Positions 22,799-32,483 of a stretch of 64,000 bases of DNA are shown in pieces. The position numbers and the translations under genes are program-made. Source of the stretch: Scalesia atractyloides (Eukaryota; Streptophyta; Magnoliopsida; Asterales; Asteraceae). The notes beneath the pieces were generated by a model that did not search any database, was not told the DNA's origin, and saw nothing but the letters and a program-made list of their open reading frames with translations. Where the stretch lies: NCBI GenBank assembly GCA_947069175.1, contig CAMTDV010000013.1:28027857-28091856 (forward strand), given 5' to 3'. Every line of letters begins with the position of its first letter. Within the stretch, counting starts at the first letter, position 1.

Positions 22799-22870
22799 GG
22801 GGTGACCGGGAGTCGAACCCGGGTCCCCACAAACCCGCACACACTGAAACACCACTAGACCACACACACC
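22799..22870 (-). promoter_or_regulatory. Antisense tRNA-like module with Pol III boxes (B 5' LTR)
   Basis: On the minus strand this 72-base unit has box A as TGGTCTAGTGG and box B within CCCGGGTTCGACTCCCGG, with a perfect 5-bp T-stem (CCGGG/CCCGG) and partly pairing ends. It is followed at once by a T4 run (AAAA at 22795-22798 on plus), the usual Pol III stop. There is no good anticodon stem, so it is not a functional tRNA. It lies in U3, upstream of the TATA box. Confidence 0.7.
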
Positions 22871-23075
22871 ACATGTGTCTAGAATCAAATCAAATAAATT
22901 TTAAACACTTACACAACCGATTTAATCTTGATCAAATCACGATTTCGGTTATAAAATTCTATATAACCGAATACCTTATCAAATTTCAATATGCAATCAA
23001 GGTTAACGGATGTAGCTGAAATTGAAATCATTACCGGTGAGTTATGATTGAATCAAAGTTCAAGCTATAACAAGC

Positions 23076-23082
23076 TATAAAT
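23076..23082 (+). promoter_or_regulatory. TATA box of B 5' LTR
   Basis: TATAAAT in AAGCTATAAATACCGAG, followed 30 bases later by a CT-rich stretch. The same box is in the 3' LTR near 30800 and in the D LTR at 60329. Confidence 0.6.
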
Positions 23083-23384
23083 ACCGAGCCTTACAATTCA
23101 TCTCACTCGCTCACTCTCTTGATCGATTCAAAGAAAGAAATCAATCTGTGCAAAAATTCAAGTCGCCGGAGCAACCTGTCCTTGCCGGAATCCGTCGCCG
23201 GAAACCAGAATCTTGTTTCAATTGGTATAACCTCCTAAACCTTTTTATAACTTGTATTTAGTATGATTTCGATTTCAACCAGGTAACCCAAGACTATTAA
23301 AAATGATAACAGTCGGATCTTGTTCTGGGTTAGTTTTAAGGAAGAAGATGAAGTGTTAAGGTGTTTATACATATAATAAAAACC

Positions 23385-23462
23385 AGGTTAGACACACAGT
23401 CCAGTGGTGGACTGTGTGTAAACATAACACACATGTCCCGGGTTCGATCCTTGAACATCACC
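23385..23462 (+). other. tRNA-like module 2 (B 5' LTR)
   Basis: Leader GGTTAGACAC, then a perfect 12-bp hairpin (ACACACAGTCCA / TGGACTGTGTGT, loop GTGG) whose top is box A-like CAGTCCAGTGG, then box B in CCCGGGTTCGATCC. It lies downstream of the TATA box, so within element RNA. Confidence 0.65.
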
Positions 23463-23553
23463 GATCTTCTGAGATAAAATCCATTTTTTTTCTAAACCTA
23501 ATTAAATCGCTTTCCAGTAAGTTAATAATTATATTATAATTCCTATTATTAAT

Positions 23554-23635
23554 GGGTTAGACACCCAGCCCAGTTGGTAAGGCTGGGTGCATCACAAGGT
23601 GTTGGTCGTGGGTTCGAGGCGGGTATGTGCACCGG
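23554..23635 (+). other. tRNA-like module 3 (B 5' LTR)
   Basis: GGGTTAGACAC leader, 9-bp hairpin CACCCAGCC / GGCTGGGTG around CAGTTGGT, then GGTCGTGGGTTCGAG. From memory this last phrase is identical to the variable/T-arm part of plant tRNA-Lys, which suggests tRNA ancestry. Confidence 0.65.
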
Positions 23636-23723
23636 TTCAACAGATTTTAAAACCTTTTTAAAATAAATAATTTCTGAAATATTATAACTAGTATATAAGA
23701 ATAATTAAATTAGAGTTTATTTC

Positions 23724-23801
23724 GGGTTAGACACGTAGCTCAGTTGGTAGAGCTGCGTGCACGTATACGGGAGGTCACGAGTTCAAACCTCACACGCTGC
23801 C
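23724..23801 (+). other. tRNA-like module 4 (B 5' LTR)
   Basis: GGGTTAGACAC leader, then TAGCTCAGTTGGTAGAGC, a canonical tRNA D-arm with box A, extended to a 10-bp stem with one G-U pair. The box B region reads GAGTTCAAACC, one base off the GAGTTCGAACC of the 3' LTR copy. Confidence 0.7.
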
Positions 23802-24800
23802 AATAATAAATGAATCCGGCCGGTTGTTGACCAGACAACCCTGAAAAAGGGTATTTTTTTAATACTTAAAATCCTTTTTATTTTCACTAAAATTATTTAA
23901 AAATACTTAAAAATAAGGTTTTGAAGCTTAAAAATTTGTATTAATTACCATAAAAATAACCTAAAAATCTAATAAAAAGCATTAACTAAAAATATTAACT
24001 TTTATTTATTTATCGAATTATTGCGTTATTATTTAGGTTAGTTTCCTTCGTCGCTTAAATCCTAAATTCGCGCGCGTTCGTCATCAATCCAAGGAAAACG
24101 CACCCACTGTGAGTGAATCCTTACAAATTTCCCTTTTTAATCATATTTTGGGGATGTATCCTGTGTCGTTACTTATTTTATTTATTCAAACACTTGTGCT
24201 AACACCATTATATGATCTTGTGTGTATATTTTGTCGTTGTTGCTATACGTGGTTACATTATGTCATTTCAGTGCAAATCATTCATACAAGGCCCATCAGT
24301 TCCTTGTTGGATACGAGTTGAGCATCGTGTGCCTCATTAGATCGGCTCCGTTTAATTGAGCCTTGATCTCACAGTTCATCATTTATCATGCAAGCGTACA
24401 TTGTTGATATTATGTGGTTTATGGTTTGTTTATATATATATACACATATGCTCATATATGGTTTTTGCACCATCTTTTAAATTAATCAATATAATTGAAT
24501 TGTTTAAATGTTTAATTTAGATTCACTCGCCAACTTTTGTTGACCAAAACTTTTTTTTTACACATGATATAGGTGGACAGGCTGAGGAGAGAAACACATA
24601 GGATTGGCCTTAGAAGATGAATAAAATAACATGTTTAGAACAATATTTCTGATGTTTGTATGTTTTATTTGTGTTTGGATATTTCCTTTAAATTTCAAAT
24701 AATAAATATGAAACTTAATCATAGTAAATGTCATGAGCTTTGATGATAACCCAATTATGCCCCGACTTCTATTTCCGCTGTGGGTCAGGGTGTGATAGAT

Positions 24801-24814
24801 TGGTATAAGAGCTC
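24801..24814 (+). other. PBS of element B, mutated
   Basis: TGGTATAAGAGCTC lies three bases after the LTR end; the expected initiator-Met site is TGGTATCAGAGCC. Two substitutions arose, presumably after insertion. Confidence 0.85.
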
Positions 24815-25621
24815 TGACTATAGGAATATAGGATAGGTTATTAGACCCTTAGAGCCTATACTATAGTTGATTAGCTTTTAAATGCTTATGTGTTACATGC
24901 AAACTCATGATGTTTATTTGTTTCGTATTTATTTCACACACAAATGCATGCAAACACTTTCACTACTACATGTTATTGTATGATATTTATTGCGGCTTAT
25001 ATATTCTTAACATATCATGTCTATGCAAACACACACAACACAAATTCCCAAATTTTCATGATTTCTTCTCAAGGATTTTCTAATGTTTTCAATCTCATCA
25101 AAGTGAGTTCTACGATGGGCATGTAGTAACTGGAAGGGTACGAATACCGGTAGTCGGGACGTCCTGTCTAGGATTGGCATTCGTATAAATCCAATATAAT
25201 GGACCAGTTTGCCTACCTAAGGACTAACGATGAGAGTACGAAGGACCTATTAGGCCAAAGCATGCCACACCAAACGTCGTGTGAACTAACCCCACTTTGA
25301 GTTGTCAATGTGTCTACACCTGGACACTCTCCGACCTTATATCTTGCAATCATGTTTTACGATTTTCATTCGGGTGATGCGAGCGTTAACAGACCAACAC
25401 CAATGTGAACCCTACAAAGCCCAGTAGTCATGGGGGCCCACATGACTACCTAGGCCGAAGTATGGGAGACATTTGGGGCCCAACCATGAGCAAAGCCCAA
25501 GACATCCTATGGATGTAGTAAATTTATTTTCTCAATTATTTTGTGAATGTTGTTTTCTTTCTTTACGACACATGACACCTAGAAATGTTCAACTCATAAT
25601 TTCGCTATGTATTTCCTTGAA
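24815..25621 (+). other. Untranslated leader of element B
   Basis: No supported gene. Two blocks match the D leader closely: 25126-25300 (tagtaactggaagggta, then the stretch naming ggaccagtttgcctacct) and 25430-25515 (catgggggcccacatga and agcccaagacatcctatgga). Conservation with frame disruption suggests RNA-level function such as packaging or translation, rather than coding. Confidence 0.6.
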
Positions 25622-26878
25622 ATGTCTGCTAGACACTCTCGAAGTGGTAGAATAGCCCAACAGATGGCTGCGTACTTCCCGACATCGCCGTACAAGTCCA
25701 ACAAGCCCTTGCCGCCAATCCCATCAACCCCACCAATCAAGAAGGTCAAAATGTCGCCAATCCTCCCCCCAACACCATCAAATGCACCTACAAGCATTTC
25801 AAATCCTGTGATCCTCCAAAATACGAGGGGACTGAAGGTATCACCGCTCTCCTCTGTTGGTTTGAGGAGATGGAAAGCACTTTTCTCAATTGCGATTTTC
25901 CCGATGATCGCAAGGTGCGATATGCTACCGATCGTTTGTACGGGGTAGCACTTACATGGTGGAACACAGAGAAAGGAAAGCGAGGTGCTGAAGTTGCTAT
26001 GGCCTTAACTTGGGAAGAGTTGAGAGAGCTCATAACCAGACGCTTCTGTCTAAGAAGCGAAATCAAGAAATTGGAGGATGAGCTCTACTCTCTGAAACAA
26101 AAGGAGGGAGACCACACCACGTACAATAAGATATTTCTCGAGTTGAATCAGATGGTCCCCAACTTGTTCACTCCACTCTATCGATTAATTGAGCACTACA
26201 TTCGAGGTATTCCCTCGAAAATTCAAGATTCTGTGTTAAGTACTAAACCTGCAATCCTCGAAGCTGCAATGGAGCTGGCTACTGAGCTCACGGAAAATCG
26301 CATCCGAAATGGTGATTTTAAAGATGAGAAGAAGAAAGATAAGACACCTGCTGAAACCCCAACCCAAACAGGTTCGTCTTCTAAGTTTGCTGGTAAAAGG
26401 AAACGCAAATGGAAGAATTTTGCTGTTACCCAAACCAATCCCCCTATCGTTGTTGCCCCAATCACACAAGTCGCTCCTCCTGCCGCCCCATTCAAGAAAC
26501 CCTACACAGGCTCACACCCAAAATGCAACCGCTGCCAATATCACCACCCTCCTGAGAACCCATGCCAATATTGCACAAGTTGTGGCCATGCAGGTCACAC
26601 AATTCAAACTTGTCGCATTCTCCAAAAAACAAACCGCAATCAACCTCAAGCCCAACCCAACAATCAAGTGGTAGGCTAAGCCCAATACCAATAACCTCTA
26701 CTCTTACCACATGCTCAACCCATGGCCCAACCCTACTATCAACCCAACTACCCTATGATGCAACCAGTCAGAGCATGTTTCAATTGTGGTGATCCAACCC
26801 ATTTTCGAAACACTTGCCCACGTTTAGTGAACATCATAAATGCCCAAGCTCAAGCCAACCCAGTGAATTAAGCCAACC
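25622..26878 (+). pseudogene. gag: gag of element B
   Basis: ATG 25622 matches the D gag start at 63195. A frame change near 25670-25690 comes with loss of about 15 codons relative to D. The capsid core is then open to 26680 (CTYKHFKSCDPPKYEGTEG, LTWWNTEKGKRG, RFCLRSEIKKLEDELYSLKQ, FTPLYRLIEHYIRGIPSKIQ), and a first CCHC knuckle reads CTSCGHAGHTIQTC (about 26572-26613). Stops at about 26677 and 26692 precede a second knuckle, CFNCGDPTHFRNTC (about 26775-26817), and another TAA sits near 26868. Several of these stops are TAA where CAA is expected in Gln-rich text. Gag forms the particle and binds element RNA through the knuckles. Confidence 0.85.
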
Positions 26879-26889
26879 AAGCTAATCCA

Positions 26890-27470
26890 CCCGCAAGAGG
26901 AAGAGCTTTCAACATTAATGCTAATCAAGCTAGAGCTGATAATAATATGGTTAACGGTACGTTTCTCATTAACGGTAATTATACATCTATTCTGTTTGAC
27001 ACTGGTGCAGATAAGAGTTTCATGTCTTTAGAGTTCGAATCCATTCTTGATTTACCTCGCGTTAGTCTAGCCGAATCCTTCATGGTGGAAGTTGCCGATG
27101 GTGAACCTATTATGCTAGACTCAATTATTCGAGATTGCACTCTCACCTCAATGATCATGATTTCTCAATTGATCTTATCCCTATGAAATTGGGTAGTTTT
27201 AACGTTATCATCGGTATGGACTGGCTTAGTCAGCATCACGCTGAAGTTGTTTGTTACGAGAAGTTTATTCGAATTCCTCTCGCTGACGGTCAAACTTTAC
27301 GTATCTTTATTGAAACCCCTTCCAAAGGGCTCAAATTGATGTCATGCCTCCAAGCCCGAAGATACCTTCGCAAGGACTATATCGCGTTTTTAGCTCACAT
27401 CGTCAAAAAGGAAGGCAAGGAAAAGAAGCTCGAAGACATTCCAATCGTTAAAGAATTTCCTTAAGGATTT
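26890..27470 (+). pseudogene. pol: pol of element B: protease
   Basis: The aspartic protease domain has an intact active site ILFDTGADKSFMS at about 26985, then a frame change near 27140 and the conserved FNVIIGMDWLSQHHAEVVCYEK strand. It ends in a linker leading to reverse transcriptase (KKLEDIPIVKEFP) and a stop/frame break at about 27462. It would release mature proteins from the polyprotein if intact. Confidence 0.85.
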
Positions 27471-28350
27471 CCCGACGACGTTTCAGGACTCCCCTGTGCG
27501 AGAAGTCGAATTCAGAATCGATCTTGTACCTGGTGCTATACTAGTCAAAAAATCTCCATATCGGTTAGCCCCATCTGAGATGCAAGAGTTAGCTAGTCAG
27601 TTGCAAGAGTTGACTGACAAGGGATTCATACGTCCTAGCTCATCACCTTGGGGTGCGCCGGTTCTTTTCGTAAAGAAGAAAGATGGAACTTTTCGTATGT
27701 GTATCGACTATAGAGAGCTCAACAAGCTGACTATCAAGAACCGCTATCCCTTACTCGTATTGATGACCTTCTAGATTTACTACAGGGTGCCACCTGTTTC
27801 TCAAAAATCGATCTTCGTTCTGGTTATCATCAACTTAGAGTACGTCAAGAAGACATTCCAAAGACTACTTTTCGAACTCGTTATGGCCACTATGAATTCA
27901 TGGTTATGCCTTTTGGTTTGACCAATGCTCCTGCTGTCATGGATTTGATGAATAGGGTGTGTAAACCCTACCTCGATCGTTTTGTCATAGTCTTCATTGA
28001 TGATATTCTCATATATTCTAAGACCAAATCCGATCATGAGCGACATCTTCGAATTATCCTAACACTTTTGAGGACCAAAAGGCTTTATGCTAAATTCTCA
28101 AAGTGTGAGTTTTGGTTAAAAGAGGTACAATTTCTTGGTCATGTCGTTAACCACAAAGGGATTCATGTCGACCCTACAAAGATCAAAGCAGTGCAAGAAT
28201 GGCAAGCGCCACGCACTCCTACCAAAGTTAGGTCATTTCTTGGTCTAGCTGGTTATTATCGACGTTTCATTTCAAATTTTTCGCGTATCGCCGTCCCACT
28301 CACAGCCTTGACTCACAAGGGCAAACCTTTCATTTGGGGGCCCAAGAAAG
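27471..28350 (+). pseudogene. pol: pol of element B: reverse transcriptase
   Basis: Contains FRIDLVPGA, YRLAPSEMQELASQLQELTDKG, SSPWGAPVLFVKKKDGTFRMCIDYRELN in one frame, a one-base break near 27755, then FSKIDLRSGYHQLRV in another and MPFGLTNAP (one codon shorter than in A). The catalytic block is VFIDDILIYS with both Asp residues present. The connection domain follows (VDPTKIKAVQEWQAP, FLGLAGYYRRFI). Apart from the frame breaks the fold motifs are complete. Confidence 0.9.
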
Positions 28351-28800
28351 AAGAGGCTTTCCAAACATTGAAGCAAAAACTTTGTGATGCACCTATCCTT
28401 ACACTTCCTGATGGTTGCGAAGGCTTTGTGGTTTATTGTGATGCGTCAGGGCAAGGTTTAGGTTGCGTTCTAATGCAAAGAGGAAAGGTGATAGCCTATG
28501 CCTCAAGGCAACTCAAAGTGCATGAAAAGAACTATACCACTCACGACCTAGAACTTGGAGTAGTCGTGTTCGCTCTAAAGATATGGAGACACTATCTCTA
28601 TGGTACCAAGTGTGAAATTTACACTGACCACAAGAGCCTTCAACATATCTTCAATCAGAAAGAGTTGAACATGAGGCAACGACGATGGGTTGAACTCCTA
28701 AATGATTACGACTGTGAAATTCAATATCATCCTGGCAAAGCCAATGTTGTGGCTGATGCCCTCAGTCGAAAAGAGTATGCAAACTCCATCCGACTTTTGT
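28351..28800 (+). pseudogene. pol: pol of element B: RNase H
   Basis: Within the long open stretch 27900-29228. Catalytic acidic residues are visible: D in VVYCDASGQG, E in HDLELGVVVFALK, D in IYTDHKSLQH and D in NVVADALSRKE. The order and spacing are those of Ty3/gypsy RNase H, which removes RNA from the RNA-DNA hybrid. There is no stop in this domain. Confidence 0.9.
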
Positions 28801-29900
28801 GTTTCCAAATTTTAACCGGTTTCCAAAATCAAATTCGAGCAGCTCAACATACTTCCATCACGGAAAATGATGTGCGAGATGAATTGTCTTGTGGAGCTGA
28901 ACTCAAAATAGAAACCAAGTCCGATGGTATTCTTTACTATCTAAATCGTATTTGGATACCTGATCGCGACAATCTTCGTACTTTTCTTCTGAATAAGGCT
29001 CACAAAACACAATACTCTATACATCCAGGTGCTGATAAGATGTATCAAGATCTACGACACTCATACTGGTGGCCTGGCATGAAGAAAGATATCATTATAT
29101 TCGTCTCCAAGTGTCTTACATGTTCTAAAGTAAAAGCTGAACATCAACGACCTTCAGGAATACTCGTCCAACCCGAAATACCTGTTTGGAAGTGGGAAAA
29201 TATAACCATGGATTTCATTACCGGCTAAACCTCGCACCTCCAGTGGGTATGACACAATCTGGGTTATCATTGATCGTCTCACTAAATCAGCTCATTTCAT
29301 TCCAATCCGTGAGGACTATAAGAACGAGAAGTTAGCTCGTATCTATATTGATGAAATTGTAAGCCGGCATGGTGCCCTTAAGTATCATTTTAGATCGAGA
29401 TGGTCGTTTTACTTCACTAACATGGCAAGCCGTGCAATCAGCTTTGGGTACTCGATTAGATCTCAGTACTGCCTTTCACCCTCAAACTGATGGTCAATCT
29501 GAGCGCACCATACAAACCCTTGAAGACATGTTGCGAGCATGTGTCATAGATTTCAAGGGTAATTGGGATACTCATCTACCATTGGTTGAATTTTCGTACA
29601 ACAATAGTTATAATTCTAGCATCAGCATGGCTCCTTTTGAAGCCTTATATGGTCGTAATTGCCGATCTCCTGTATGTTGGCACGAAATCGGTGAAGCGCA
29701 AATCACTGGACCTGGGTTAATTCAAGAAACGACTGACAAAGTTCTTCAGATTTGCAATAATCTTCTAGCAGCTCGAATACGTCAAAAGAGTTACGCTGAT
29801 AAACGACGAAAGCCGCTGGAGTTTTGTGTTGGTGATCAAGTACTTTTGAAGGTATCACCGTGGAAGGGAGTGGTTCGTTAGGAAAGCTAGCACCACGTTA
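28801..29900 (+). pseudogene. pol: pol of element B: integrase
   Basis: The zinc-binding HHCC domain is visible (H in KAHKTQYSIHPGADKMYQDL, then CLTCSKVKAEH). The catalytic core starts at WKWENITMDFITG (first Asp), is broken at about 29227, resumes in another frame (DTIWVIIDRLTKSAHF), breaks again near 29370 and gives ILDRDGRF (second Asp) and HPQTDGQSERT (Glu). The GPY-like tail region begins at about 29870 after another frame break. At least three frameshifts make it inactive. Confidence 0.88.
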
Positions 29901-30250
29901 TGTGGGCCCATTCAAAATACTCGAAGAGTTGGTCCTGTAGCATACAAGCTTGACCTACCACAAGAACTCAACAGAATTCATCCCACATTCCATGTATCAA
30001 ACTTGAAAAAGTGTCTCGCCGACGAAAACCTCCTATCCCATTAGAAGATATTCAAATCGATGAATCACTGCATTTTGTTGAAAGACCTGTAGAAATCATG
30101 GACTTCGGTGAAAAGCGTTTAAGACGAAGTCGTATTCCAATAGTCAGGGTGCGTTGGGAGTCAAAACGAGGACCTGAGTTTACTTGGGAATGCGAAGACT
30201 CCATGCGCGAAAAATATCCGCATCTTTTCCCAGTTGCAGCTTCTACGTAA
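29901..30250 (+). pseudogene. pol: pol of element B: integrase C-terminus and chromodomain-like tail
   Basis: PRYVGPFKIL, IHPTFHVSNLKKCLADEN and the final block IPIVRVRWESKRGPEFTWE followed by MREKYPHLF, with a stop at 30248-30250. The last block resembles the shortened chromodomain of Tekay/Del chromoviruses, which is thought to steer integration toward heterochromatin. A frame change precedes it near 29925. Confidence 0.8.
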
Positions 30251-30269
30251 ATTTCGGGACGAAATTTCT

Positions 30270-30284
30270 AAAAGTAGGGGATAC
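30270..30284 (+). other. Polypurine tract of element B
   Basis: AAAAGTAGGGGATAC directly precedes the 3' LTR start TGTAAC and primes plus-strand synthesis. Confidence 0.8.
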
Positions 30285-30480
30285 TGTAACATTTGTGTAA
30301 AACGGGTTCCAAAACCCACTCCGTTTGAAAATCAAGTATTTAATTGATGTTCGTTGCGCATTTAGTTGTGTTATTTAAATTGTTATTTATAGATAATAAG
30401 TAAATAATTAATTAAGACCTATAAAAATATATATAAAGTAATTTAGTTAAAATAATAAAAATATAAGAATTAAAACAAAA

Positions 30481-30552
30481 GGGGTGACTGGGAGTCGAAC
30501 CCGGGTCCCCACAAACCTGCACACATTACAACACCACTAGACCACACACACC
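30481..30552 (-). promoter_or_regulatory. Antisense tRNA-like module (B 3' LTR)
   Basis: Minus-strand box A TGGTCTAGTGG and box B in GGGTTCGACTCCC, followed by T4 (AAAA at 30477-30480 on plus). Only a few substitutions from the 5' LTR copy; the boxes are unchanged. Confidence 0.7.
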
Positions 30553-31095
30553 ACATGTGTCTAGAATCAAATCAAATAAATTTTATACACTTACACAAGA
30601 AACCTGCAACTTTGAAAAATTCAAATCGGAAACTGACAACCGATTTAATCTTGATCAAATCACGATTTCGGTTATAAAATCTATATAATCGAATACCTTA
30701 ATAAATTTCAATACGCAATCAAGGTTAGCGGATGTAACTGAAATTGAAATCATTACCGGTGAGTTATGATTGAATCAAAGTTCAAGCTATAACAATCTAT
30801 AAATACCAAGCCTTACAATTCATCTCACTCGCTCACTCTCTTGATCGATTCAAAGAAAGAAATCAATCTGTGCAAACATTCAAGTCGCCGGAGTAACCTG
30901 TCGTCGCTAGAAAACCGGAATCTTATTTTCAGTTGGTATAACCCCCTAAACCTTTTTATAACGTGTATTTAGTACGATTTCGATTTCAACCAGGTAACCC
31001 AAGACTGTTAAAAACGATAACAGTCGGATCTTGTTCTGGGTTTGTTTTAAGGAAGAAGATGAAGTGTTAAGGTGTTTATACATATAATAAAAACC

Positions 31096-31173
31096 GGGTT
31101 AGACACACAGTCCAGTGGTGGACTGTGTGTAAACATAACACACATGTCCCGGGTTCGATCCTTGAACATCACC
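31096..31173 (+). other. tRNA-like module 2 (B 3' LTR)
   Basis: GGGTTAGACAC leader, the same perfect 12-bp hairpin (loop GTGG) and box B in CCCGGGTTCGATCC as 23385-23462. Confidence 0.65.
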
Positions 31174-31263
31174 GATCTTCTGAGATAAAATCCATTTTTT
31201 TCTAAACATAATTAAATTGCTTTCTAGTAAGTTAATAAGTATATTATAATTCCTATTATTAAT

Positions 31264-31345
31264 GGGTTAGACACCCAGCCCAGTTGGTAGGGCTGGGTGC
31301 ATCACAAGGTGTTGGTCGTGGGTTCGAGGCGGGTTATGTGCACCG
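31264..31345 (+). other. tRNA-like module 3 (B 3' LTR)
   Basis: The hairpin is 10 bp here (CACCCAGCCC / GGGCTGGGTG) around AGTTGGTA, with GGTCGTGGGTTCGAG downstream. Confidence 0.65.
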
Positions 31346-31434
31346 GTTCAACAGATTTTAAAACCTTTTTAAAATAAATAATTTCTGAAATATTCTAACT
31401 AGTATATAAGAATAATTAAATTAGATTTTATTTC

Positions 31435-31512
31435 GGGTTAGACAGGTAGCTCAGTTGGTAGAGCTGCGTGCACGCATACGGTAGGTCACGAGTTCGAACC
31501 TCACACGCTGCC
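31435..31512 (+). other. tRNA-like module 4 (B 3' LTR)
   Basis: Canonical D-arm TAGCTCAGTTGGTAGAGC and box B GAGTTCGAACC. This is the better preserved of the two B copies. Confidence 0.7.
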
Positions 31513-32478
31513 AATAATAAACGAATCTGGCCGGTTGTTGACCAGTCAACCCTGAAAAAGGGTAATTTTTTTAATACTTAAAATCCTTTTTATTTTCACT
31601 AAAAATTATTTAAAAATACTTAAAAATAAGGTTTTGAAGCTTAAAAATTTGTATTAATTACCATAAAAATAACCTAAATATCTAATAAAAAGCATTAACT
31701 AAAAATATTAACTTTTATTTATTTATCGAATTATTGCGTTATTATTTAGGTTAGTTTCCTTCGTCGCTTAAATCCTAAATTCGTGCGCGTTCGTCATCAA
31801 CCCAAGGAAAACGCACCCACTGTGAGTGAATCCTTACAAATTTCCATTTTTAATCATATTTTGGGGGTGTATCATGTGTCGTTACATATTTTATTTATTC
31901 AAACACTTGTGCTAACACCATTATGTGATCTTGTGTGTATATTTTGTCGTTTTTGCTATACGTGGTTACATTATGTCATTTCAGTGCAAATCATTCATAC
32001 AAGACCCATCAGTTCCTCGTTGGATACGAGTTGAGCATCGCGTGCCTCATTATGTCGGCTCCGTTTGATTGAGCCCTGATCTCACAGTTCATCATTTATC
32101 ATGCAAGCGTACATTGTTGATATACATATGCTCATATATGGTTTTTGCACCATCTTTTAAATTAATCAATATAATTGAATTGTTTAAATGTTTAGTTTAG
32201 ATTCACTCGCCAAATTTTGTTGACCTAAACTTTTGTTTTTACACATGATACACGTGGACAGGCTGAGTAGAGAAACACATAGGATTTGCCTTAAAGATGA
32301 ATAAAATAATTCATGTTTATAACAATATTTCTGATGTTTGTATGTTTTCTTTGTGTTTGGATATTTCTTTAAATTTCAAATAATAAATATGAAACTTAAT
32401 CATAGTAAATGTCATGAGCTTTGATAATAACCCAATTATGCGCCGACTTCTATTTCCGCTATGGGTCAGGGTGTGACA

Positions 32479-32483
32479 GTATC
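32479..32483 (+). repeat. Right target-site duplication of element B (GTATC)
   Basis: Second copy of GTATC, directly after TGTGACA. It proves that B inserted as a unit into the RT gene of A. Confidence 0.95.

Larger units (their letters stand above)
22602..24797 (+). repeat. 5' LTR of element B
   Basis: 2196 bases. Starts TGTAACATTTGTG and ends TGTGATA (the last CA has become TA). Contains four tRNA-like modules, a TATA box and the stretch ccgctgtgggtcagggtgtg before its end. Confidence 0.92.
22602..32478 (+). mobile_element. Ty3/gypsy element B (Tekay/Del-like), complete with both LTRs
   Basis: 9.9 kb with 2.2 kb LTRs (TGTAACATT...TGTGACA), initiator-Met PBS, long leader, gag, pol and PPT, inserted in the same orientation in the RT gene of A. 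The two LTRs are very similar by eye, with one 41-base segment present only in the 3' LTR (about 30600) and one about 25-base segment only in the 5' LTR (about 24410). So it inserted fairly recently but not just now. Coding regions carry many stops and frameshifts. Its LTRs carry tRNA-like modules, described separately. Confidence 0.93.
30285..32478 (+). repeat. 3' LTR of element B
   Basis: 2194 bases, TGTAACATTTGTG to TGTGACA. Near-identical to 22602-24797 and carrying the same four tRNA-like modules in the same order. Confidence 0.93.

Noticed and set aside
22799..22870. Calling the LTR modules functional tRNA genes
   Set aside because: Box A, box B and T-arm are good, but a regular anticodon arm and full acceptor pairing are missing, so I call them tRNA-like modules.
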